A stretch of 5,858 nt of DNA from Paludibacteraceae bacterium (GTDB lineage Bacteria; Bacteroidota; Bacteroidia; Bacteroidales; Paludibacteraceae): positions 1 through 5,858 of the forward strand of contig JAFPLG010000163.1 in assembly GCA_017402895.1 (NCBI GenBank), written 5' to 3'. The notes under the pieces are model-generated. The model was not told the origin of the DNA. It did no database searches and saw only the letters and a program-made list of their open reading frames with translations. Each line of letters starts with the position of its first letter. The first letter of the stretch is position 1. Shown here in pieces: positions 1 through 4,740 of this stretch. A program made the translations under genes and the position numbers.

Positions 1-1
1 A

Positions 2-874
2 AAGAAAAGCCCAAAATATAAATTTGATGTACGAACGGATGACCAGTATAATCTCATCTTTATTAATATGCCAAGCACACAGGCCTATGTACTTTTGCGG
101 GACGAGATATACGAAAAACACGCTCGGGACCAAAAAGATTTGAGCGAAAACGAAAAATCGAAAAATAGCAATTTCTACCCCATTTGTTTGTCCGCGAAAC
201 AAGCAAAAGTGGCTGATTTCGAACCAGATAGTGCAGCAGAAACCGGTTCCATCTCACAACGCGGCATCATCCTGAGTTGTTTCATCGGTTTTGACACCTT
301 GGAAACTTATTTCTACTACCCGGACGGACTGCCAGATTCTCTCACATCTACCATAAAGGACTACGAGTTGGAAGCCTTCATTCGAAATGCAGACACGATG
401 ATGGTGTTTACCACAAACGAAAAAAGCGGAACGTACATTACGTACCAAGACAACACTAACAAAGCTTTGTCATCACTAAAAGAAGATCGCAAAAGTATCT
501 TTTACGACAGTTACAGAGTAAAAGGCGGCCTTCGCAAAAAAATGAAAAGCAACAAGAAGAAAAGTTTTGTTGTATTAGGTAGCCGATATTATGCCCCGAT
601 TGACTGGATTGATTTTCAAAAATCTAACGCAAAAAAATGCATGACATGTACAATAAGCCATCAAGATACCATTTTAGCGAAGACAATATACGTCTATATG
701 GTCGCCTATGCTGATGGCGAAACATATACCATTCCACGGGTGGCTCAACGGTTCCTTAAAGAGACGCTTCACATCGAAACCGCAACGACACACACATTGA
801 AACTAAGAGATGTAGACGATGGAGAGGTCCTGCGCTCGATAAACGATTTTGACTTCGTCCCCGATAAAAATTAG
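2..874 (+). CDS. Hypothetical protein, 5'-truncated by the window edge
   Basis: I do not recognise this protein and assign no function. The frame is open from the first complete codon (position 2) to the TAG at 872-874, giving 290 visible residues. An in-frame ATG lies at 68, but the 22 codons before it read as ordinary protein (KYKFDVRTDDQYNLIFIN), so the true start is probably outside the window. The visible part is hydrophilic, with no signal peptide or membrane segment. It has a Lys/Ser/Asn-rich stretch near residues 62-78 and a strongly basic patch (GGLRKKMKSNKKKS) near residues 175-188. The C-terminal part alternates hydrophobic and polar residues, which suggests beta-strands. Sampled 60-base rows are about 35-40% GC, against 57-58% in dapB and lepB, so this gene is compositionally unlike its neighbours, possibly an accessory or transferred gene (inference). 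A terminator follows it, so it is a separate transcription unit from dapB. Confidence 0.75.
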   Translation, partial: KKSPKYKFDVRTDDQYNLIFINMPSTQAYVLLRDEIYEKHARDQKDLSENEKSKNSNFYPICLSAKQAKVADFEPDSAAETGSISQRGIILSCFIGFDTLETYFYYPDGLPDSLTSTIKDYELEAFIRNADTMMVFTTNEKSGTYITYQDNTNKALSSLKEDRKSIFYDSYRVKGGLRKKMKSNKKKSFVVLGSRYYAPIDWIDFQKSNAKKCMTCTISHQDTILAKTIYVYMVAYADGETYTIPRVAQRFLKETLHIETATTHTLKLRDVDDGEVLRSINDFDFVPDKN

Positions 875-907
875 CGGTCTAAGCTTGCACAAACCATCTT
901 TTTTCTC

Positions 908-947
908 AAAAAACGCACATTATCCTTGCGAGTGTGCGTTTTTTTTT
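908..947 (+). terminator. Rho-independent terminator after the hypothetical gene
   Basis: A perfect 12-bp stem pairs AAAAAACGCACA (908-919) with TGTGCGTTTTTT (933-944), closing a 13-nt loop. The T run continues to 947. The hairpin starts 33 bp after the upstream stop codon, as expected for an intrinsic terminator. The arms are flanked by A on the left and T on the right, so it could in principle work in both directions, but I see no gene on the minus strand that would use it. Confidence 0.85.
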
Positions 948-956
948 GTACCTTTG
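925..956 (+). promoter_or_regulatory. Bacteroidetes-type promoter for dapB
   Basis: TACCTTTG at 949-956 matches the Bacteroidetes -7 consensus TAnnTTTG exactly, and is followed by the C (TTTGC) often seen there. CTTG at 925-928, 20 bases upstream, fits the -33 TTTG element with one mismatch. Transcription would then start near 961-965, leaving a leader of about 25 bases before the dapB ATG. The -33 element lies in the loop, and the spacer covers the 3' arm and T-tract, of the preceding gene's terminator. The consensus is established knowledge; the start site is inferred. Confidence 0.65.
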
Positions 957-975
957 CACGCTTTTAGCGTGTAAA
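953..975 (+). other. Inverted repeat over the dapB -7 element and start region
   Basis: TTTGCACGC (953-961) pairs with GCGTGTAAA (967-975) around a TTTTA loop. This gives nine pairs, one of them a G-T wobble (956/972). The left arm contains the last bases of the -7 box. As DNA it could be an operator. As RNA only the inner part would be in the transcript if transcription starts near 961-965, so a leader hairpin is less likely. It could also be chance, since short palindromes are common. Confidence 0.35.
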
Positions 976-988
976 GACAAGAAAAAAT

Positions 989-1681
989 ATGAAAATAGCT
1001 TTAATAGGATACGGGCGTATGGGACGCATGATTGAGCAGATTGCGCTCAATCGCGGACACCAGATTGTGGCACGTATCGACATCGACAACCACTACGACA
1101 TCAATAGTCCTTCTTTTGCGGACGCAGATGTTGCTATCGAGTTCACCACCCCCGCCACGGCCCGTCAGAATATCCTTGACGCTTGGAATCGAGGAGTAAA
1201 TGTCGTGTGTGGTACGACCGGCTGGGATGCCCAAACCTTCATCCAGGAGCAGACAGAGAACGGACGACTGCGCAACGTAGGACTCATCTGGAGCAGCAAC
1301 TACTCGCTTGGGGTTAACATCCTCTTTGCTCTCAATCGCCAGTTGGCACATTTCTTGCAGCCGTATTCAGAGTACACCCCGCATATCACCGAAGTGCATC
1401 ACATCCACAAACTCGATGCTCCATCCGGTACGGCCAAGACGCTGGCCGAGGACATAAAGGCGAATGGTGAAAGGTTTCAGGCGAATGTGCCTATTGAGTC
1501 GATCCGCGAGGGCGAGGTGCCCGGCATACATACCGTCACATGGGATAGTCCTGTAGACACACTCACACTCACTCACAGCGCCAAGTCGCGCGAGGGTTTT
1601 GCATTGGGGGCTGTTATCGCCGCTGAATGGCTCGCCGGCAAGAAAGGAGCACATACCATGCAAGAGGTGCTGGGAATTTGA
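989..1681 (+). CDS. dapB: 4-hydroxy-tetrahydrodipicolinate reductase (DapB)
   Basis: This cytosolic enzyme uses NAD(P)H to reduce the DapA product to tetrahydrodipicolinate, on the route to diaminopimelate (peptidoglycan) and lysine. The 230 residues show a full DapB layout. The Rossmann motif GYGRMG is at 7-12, EFTTP at 51-55, the cofactor-loop GTTG at 75-78, and SSNYSLGVN at 102-110. The signature EVHHIHKLDAPSGTA spans 135-149; by alignment with E. coli, H137 corresponds to catalytic H159 and K141 to K163. The C-terminal part (HSAKSREGFALGA) returns to the dinucleotide domain. It is shorter than E. coli DapB (273 residues), mainly in the segment between the Rossmann motif and EFTTP (residues 31-50), where strands and helices seem trimmed; no motif is lost. 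The ATG at 989 starts directly before the Rossmann strand, behind an A-rich leader (GACAAGAAAAAAT) with no Shine-Dalgarno. It is the first gene of the inferred operon. Confidence 0.97.
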   Translation: MKIALIGYGRMGRMIEQIALNRGHQIVARIDIDNHYDINSPSFADADVAIEFTTPATARQNILDAWNRGVNVVCGTTGWDAQTFIQEQTENGRLRNVGLIWSSNYSLGVNILFALNRQLAHFLQPYSEYTPHITEVHHIHKLDAPSGTAKTLAEDIKANGERFQANVPIESIREGEVPGIHTVTWDSPVDTLTLTHSAKSREGFALGAVIAAEWLAGKKGAHTMQEVLGI

Positions 1682-1682
1682 G

Positions 1683-1701
1683 AAATTAAAAATTCAAAAA
1701 A
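1683..1701 (+). repeat. Degenerate 7-bp-period AT repeat before lepB
   Basis: The 20-bp spacer between the dapB TGA and the lepB ATG is almost pure A/T. It carries AAATT at 1683-1687 and again at 1690-1694, exactly 7 bases apart, followed by an A run up to the start codon. It resembles a decayed form of the clearer TAAATTG arrays before the WbqC-like gene and the transporter. On its own it would be unremarkable; the shared core and spacing make it worth marking. Confidence 0.4.
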
Positions 1702-3051
1702 ATGACATTTAAAGAACGCATACAAAACGTAAAGACCCGTGGTTGGGTAGCATGCGGTATATGGTGTACCCTCTATGTGGCTTTTATCATCTGGGTGGCC
1801 TGGGGCGACTGGAAGAGCCTAGGGTGGCTCGTACTGCTGCCCCTCATAGCAGACATGTTCACCACCAAGTACATCAACTATGGTTGGTGGCACCGCTACA
1901 AAGATACGAATCGCACCCTCTACACAATCTGCTCGTGGGTAGATGCCATCCTATTCGCCCTCATCGCAGTGTATTTTATCAACATCTATATCTTCCAGAA
2001 CTACCAGATTCCCTCTTCATCGCTTGAGAAGACGCTCCGCGTGGGCGACTTCCTCTACGTGAGCAAGATGGCCTACGGTGCCCGCGTGCCCAACACGCCG
2101 CTCTCGATGCCGCTGACGCAACACACCCTACCCGCATGGTTGGGCGGCGGCAAGAGTTATATCAGTTGGCCGCAATGGGGCTACAAACGTTTGAAAGGAT
2201 GGACCAGTCCGCAGAAAGGCGACATCGTCGTCTTCAACTTCCCGGCTGGCGACACGGTTTGTCTCGACATGCAGAACCCGGACTACTATACCCTCTGCCA
2301 CTACTACGGACGAGACATTGTTCATCAGCGCAAGGACTTGTTTGGCGAGATAGTCGTTCGTCCTGTGGACCGCCGCGAGAACTACGTAAAGCGTTGCGTC
2401 GGCACACCTGGCGACAGTCTGCGCGTAACCAACAACGTTGTTTACACCAAGTCCGAAACCGATTGGCAGCGTGAGCCGGAACGCGAAGGAACGCAGCTCA
2501 ACTATCTAGTTCGTACGGACGGCAGTCTGTTGAGCGAGAAGTACCTGAATCGAATCGGCATCGCTAAGGACGATCGAAACCGTCTGAATACAGAAGGAGT
2601 CACGTACCTCTTCCCGCTCACCAAGGAGATGTATGACGAGCTGAAAAAGAACGAACATATACTATCCATCACTCTCCAGCCCGAAGAAATGGGTGGCGAG
2701 GTATATCCGCTTGGCCACAACGACTGGACACGTGACAACTACGGTCCGATTTATATCCCCCGAAAGGGTGATAAACTCCTTATCACCGAGCAGAACTACT
2801 GGATCTACCGTCGTATCGCCGAAGCCTATGAGTTCCAGCCCATGGAGATCGGCCAGGAATATACCTTCACGATGGACTACTACTGGATGCAGGGCGACAA
2901 CCGTCACAACTCGGCCGACAGCCGCTATTGGGGCTTTGTGCCGGAAGATCATATCGTAGGACGACCGGTATTCATCTGGCTCTCTATCGACAAGGATAAG
3001 CACAACATTCGCTGGGAACGACTTGGACGCAAAGCCACAGGTAGGGATTAA
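1702..3051 (+). CDS. lepB: Signal peptidase I (LepB, S26 family)
   Basis: This membrane-bound Ser/Lys protease cleaves signal peptides from exported proteins. Hydrophobic segments lie near residues 17-33, 38-52 and 77-98, the last leading directly into the catalytic region. The serine box is YQIPSSSLEKTL, with S107 matching E. coli S90. The lysine box is NYVKRCVGTPGD, with K230 matching K145. The last box is GDNRHNSADSRYWGFVP (398-414), with S404, D406 and R408 matching S278, D280 and R282. At 449 residues it is much longer than E. coli LepB (324). The Ser-Lys interval is 123 residues against 55, and the interval from Lys to the last box is 168 against 127, so both parts of the periplasmic domain are enlarged. 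Long forms are usual in Bacteroidetes (family knowledge). The serine box is unusual in having L-E-K where M-x-P is typical. The start follows dapB by 20 bp without a Shine-Dalgarno. All catalytic residues are present, so it should be active. Confidence 0.96.
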   Translation: MTFKERIQNVKTRGWVACGIWCTLYVAFIIWVAWGDWKSLGWLVLLPLIADMFTTKYINYGWWHRYKDTNRTLYTICSWVDAILFALIAVYFINIYIFQNYQIPSSSLEKTLRVGDFLYVSKMAYGARVPNTPLSMPLTQHTLPAWLGGGKSYISWPQWGYKRLKGWTSPQKGDIVVFNFPAGDTVCLDMQNPDYYTLCHYYGRDIVHQRKDLFGEIVVRPVDRRENYVKRCVGTPGDSLRVTNNVVYTKSETDWQREPEREGTQLNYLVRTDGSLLSEKYLNRIGIAKDDRNRLNTEGVTYLFPLTKEMYDELKKNEHILSITLQPEEMGGEVYPLGHNDWTRDNYGPIYIPRKGDKLLITEQNYWIYRRIAEAYEFQPMEIGQEYTFTMDYYWMQGDNRHNSADSRYWGFVPEDHIVGRPVFIWLSIDKDKHNIRWERLGRKATGRD

Positions 3052-3084
3052 ATGGTAAATTGTAAGTGACTAAATTGTAAATGC
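3049..3084 (+). repeat. TAAATTG heptad array bridging the lepB stop and the WbqC-like start
   Basis: Five 7-base units fill the junction: TAAATGG (3049-3055), TAAATTG (3056-3062), TAAGTGA (3063-3069), one extra C at 3070, TAAATTG (3071-3077) and TAAATGC (3078-3084). The first unit supplies the lepB stop codon TAA. The last supplies the ATG (3081-3083) of the next gene. The array thus makes up the whole 29-bp spacer plus both boundary codons. The first unit also contains an ATG at 3052 opening a five-codon frame that ends at TGA 3067-3069. Confidence 0.75.
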
Positions 3085-3596
3085 TTTTGCCTACTGCATA
3101 TTTGCCTCCGTTGTCGTACATCCAGGCGCTCATGAGCGAACCGGCCACGATTGAGCAGATGGAAACGTTCGAAAAGCAGACCTTCCGCAATCGGGCGCTC
3201 ATTCGCGACGCCAAGGCTGATTTGGTTCGCCTGACCGTTCCGGTGAAGAAAGTAGAACACAAGCAAATGACGCGCGACATAGAGATCAGTTACCAGAGCC
3301 GCTGGCAACACCAGCACTGGATTACACTGGTTAGCGCCTATCAACACACGCCCTATTTCATGTACTTCGCCGACTACCTGCGGCCGTACTACGAACGCGA
3401 ATACCGATGGCTGATCGACCTGAATGATGAACTGAATGCGACGCTTGTTTCGCTACTGAAACGAGAAAAGCCAACGACAAACGACAAACGACTAACGACC
3501 AGAACCGTGGACTGGAGCGGACAAATTTGGACAGACAAACATCCGTGGCAAACGGAGATAAGCATATTAGACACATTGTTTGATGAAAGATATTAA
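3081..3596 (+). CDS. WbqC-like family protein
   Basis: This 171-residue protein resembles the WbqC-like family, often found beside lepB in Bacteroidetes and named after a gene in O-antigen loci; its biochemical role is not settled. Recognisable family features are the N-terminal LLPTAYLPPLSY (2-13), the QTFRNRALI stretch (33-41), a VPVKK strand (53-57), the SRWQHQHWITLVSAYQHTPYF region (about 73-93), YLRPYYE (98-104), and a final SILDTLF (161-167) that matches the family's NLSI.DLLF ending. From memory, relatives run to about 200 or more residues. Here the part after residue 125 is short and contains a repeat-derived stretch (PTTNDKRLTTRT) in place of normal family sequence. No signal peptide or membrane segment is visible. 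The ATG at 3081 begins right at the conserved N-terminus and is formed by the heptad array. The 3' end overlaps ilvE by 14 bp, suggesting coupled translation. Confidence 0.8.
   Translation: MLLPTAYLPPLSYIQALMSEPATIEQMETFEKQTFRNRALIRDAKADLVRLTVPVKKVEHKQMTRDIEISYQSRWQHQHWITLVSAYQHTPYFMYFADYLRPYYEREYRWLIDLNDELNATLVSLLKREKPTTNDKRLTTRTVDWSGQIWTDKHPWQTEISILDTLFDERY
3473..3500 (+). repeat. AACGACA heptad array inside the WbqC-like gene
   Basis: Four tandem 7-base units lie in the coding region: AACGACA (3473-3479), AACGACA (3480-3486), AACGACT (3487-3493) and AACGACC (3494-3500). Only the last base of a unit varies. In the WbqC-like frame they are read as TTNDKRLTT, about residues 132-140. The stretch falls in the variable part of the protein, between the conserved core and the C-terminal motif, so it probably forms a tolerated surface loop (inference). 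Confidence 0.85.
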
Positions 3597-4626
3597 TTGG
3601 AGTAAACTGGGATTTCATTATACCGAACCGGACTATATCGTTCGGGCCGGCTATCATGACGGCGTGTGGGAAGAACCATATGCCACTTCCGACAAACATA
3701 TCCAATTGCATGTCTCGGCTACTTGCCTGCAATATGGCCAAGAAGCATTCGAGGGACTGAAAGCCTTCCGCGGCATCGACGGCAAGATACGTATCTTCCG
3801 TTGGCGCGAGAATGCACGTCGTATGGCGCGCAGCGCCGAGGGACTGTTTATGAAGCCCGTACCCGAAGAACTGTTCGGACGAGCTATCCGCCTTGCGCTG
3901 GAGAAGAACATCGATTTTGTGCCTCCCTACGGCACAGGCGCCACGCTCTATTTCCGACCGCTGTTAATCGGCACAACGCCACGTTTGGGCGTAGGACCGG
4001 GTCAGGACTTTGAGTTCGTCGTAATCCCCTCGCCTATCGGTCCGTACTACCCCGGCAAGTTCCACTGCACGAGTTTTATCGTCAACCGCTACGTAGATCG
4101 TGCGGCTCCCCTTGGCACAGGGCAATTCAAGGTGGGTGGCAACTATGCCGCATCGTTCCGAGCAACCGAAGCCGCCCATGCCATGGGACTCGACTGCCTC
4201 TTCCTCGACAGCAAGTACCACCGCTACATCGACGAGTGCTCCGCAGCCAACTTTATCGGCATCAAGCGGACGACAAACGACAAAATAGAGTACCTGACGC
4301 CACGTAGCAGTGCCATCTTGCCCAGCATCACTAACGACAGTCTGATGACCCTGGCTCGTGAACGAGGCTACAAGGTGACTCGCCGACATATCCGGCTGGA
4401 AGAATTGGCTGACATGAGCGAGGCCGCCGCTTGCGGAACAGCCTGCGTGATATCGCCCATCGACCGAGTACTTGATCCGGAGCGCAACGTGACCTATTCG
4501 TTTGGCAGCGAACCCGGACCCATACTCTCCGAACTCTATCGTGCCCTGCGCGACATCCAGTTCGGCCGTGCCGAAGACAAACACGGATGGTGTGAGATCA
4601 TAAACGAAGGGGCTGAAGGGGATTAA
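3583..4626 (+). CDS. ilvE: Branched-chain amino acid aminotransferase (IlvE)
   Basis: This PLP-dependent fold-type IV enzyme interconverts valine, leucine and isoleucine with their 2-oxo acids, using glutamate/2-oxoglutarate, in the cytosol. Motifs over 347 residues are YGQEAFEGLKAFRG (51-64), LYFRPLLIGT (122-131), GQFKVGGNYAAS (180-191) with K183 as the PLP Schiff-base lysine, DECSAANF (217-224) with E218 expected to contact the pyridine nitrogen, LTPRSSAILPSIT (238-250), and CGTAC (284-288) at the phosphate-binding turn. All expected catalytic residues are present. I choose ATG 3583; the TTG at 3580 would add only one residue. The gene overlaps the WbqC-like gene by 14 bp, with the start inside the upstream frame. 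Two oddities stand out. One is a short insertion RTTNDK near 229-234, which is repeat-derived. The other is an extended tail ending EGAEGD, encoded by the near-duplicate GAAGGGGCT/GAAGGGGAT. The total length is slightly above the roughly 340 residues usual for this group (from memory). Confidence 0.96.
   Translation: MKDINWSKLGFHYTEPDYIVRAGYHDGVWEEPYATSDKHIQLHVSATCLQYGQEAFEGLKAFRGIDGKIRIFRWRENARRMARSAEGLFMKPVPEELFGRAIRLALEKNIDFVPPYGTGATLYFRPLLIGTTPRLGVGPGQDFEFVVIPSPIGPYYPGKFHCTSFIVNRYVDRAAPLGTGQFKVGGNYAASFRATEAAHAMGLDCLFLDSKYHRYIDECSAANFIGIKRTTNDKIEYLTPRSSAILPSITNDSLMTLARERGYKVTRRHIRLEELADMSEAAACGTACVISPIDRVLDPERNVTYSFGSEPGPILSELYRALRDIQFGRAEDKHGWCEIINEGAEGD
4269..4284 (+). repeat. Short AACGACA-type heptad repeat inside ilvE
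   Basis: GACGACA (4269-4275) followed by AACGACA (4276-4282) and AA shares the 15-base string ACGACAAACGACAAA with the longer array in the WbqC-like gene. It is read as TTNDK, the same peptide as there, at residues 230-234 of IlvE. It sits between the conserved ANFIGIK and YLTP stretches, in a beta-turn region where relatives usually have only a residue or two (from memory). Confidence 0.6.
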
Positions 4627-4664
4627 ACATTGAGTCATATGAATATCGCATCCCACCAAACCCT

Positions 4665-4685
4665 ATAATATATTAAATATATTAT
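4665..4685. repeat. AT-only interrupted palindrome upstream of the transporter
   Basis: ATAATATATT (4665-4674) and AATATATTAT (4676-4685) are exact reverse complements separated by a single A. The palindrome lies in the 114-bp gap between ilvE and the transporter, about 55 bp before the transporter start. All pairs are A-T and no T run follows, so it is a poor intrinsic terminator. It could be a protein-binding site or a helix-unwinding region near a promoter. AT-only sequence makes chance palindromes likelier. Confidence 0.45.
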
Positions 4686-4697
4686 TCCGTGATTTTG

Positions 4698-4740
4698 AAA
4701 ATTGTAAATTGTAAATCGTTAAATCGTAAATAAAAAAATC
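4698..4740 (+). repeat. TAAATTG/TAAATCG heptad array before the transporter start
   Basis: Units run AAAATTG (4698-4704), TAAATTG (4705-4711), TAAATCG (4712-4718), one extra T at 4719, TAAATCG (4720-4726), TAAATAA (4727-4733) and AAAAATC (4734-4740), ending exactly at the ATG at 4741. The unit TAAATTG is identical to that before the WbqC-like gene, and here too the array has a single-base slip in the middle. No Shine-Dalgarno is present, so the array is effectively the ribosome-loading leader of the gene. Confidence 0.75.

Noticed and set aside
145..166. CGAAAAAT-type direct repeat, period about 8, in the hypothetical gene
   Set aside because: Two and a half imperfect units in Lys/Asn/Glu-rich coding sequence are explained by low complexity. 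It is not the 7-bp family.
1743..2474. Open frames of 94 and 112 residues in another + frame within lepB
   Set aside because: They overlap conserved LepB sequence containing the serine and lysine boxes, and their Arg/His-rich composition is typical of shifted frames.
3052..3069. Five-codon leader frame (MVNCK) starting right after the lepB stop
   Set aside because: It arises automatically from the heptad sequence and is very short. There is no sign of attenuation structure, so I mention it only as part of the repeat.
3049..3500. CRISPR-like array from the short repeats
   Set aside because: The units are 7 bp, directly tandem, without spacers, and no cas genes are present.
4608..4625. GAAGGGGCT/GAAGGGGAT duplication at the ilvE 3' end
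   Set aside because: It is a single 9-base near-duplication that adds two or three tail residues. It is plausibly slippage, but too small to call a separate element.
3964..4659. 231-residue open frame on the minus strand across ilvE
   Set aside because: It is antisense to a fully supported ilvE, has no recognisable motifs, and is a by-product of the GC-biased codon use of the true gene.
4690..4697. TGATTTTG as a -7 element for the transporter
   Set aside because: It matches TAnnTTTG with one mismatch, but I find no TTTG-like -33 element 19-21 bases upstream. The support is too weak to annotate.
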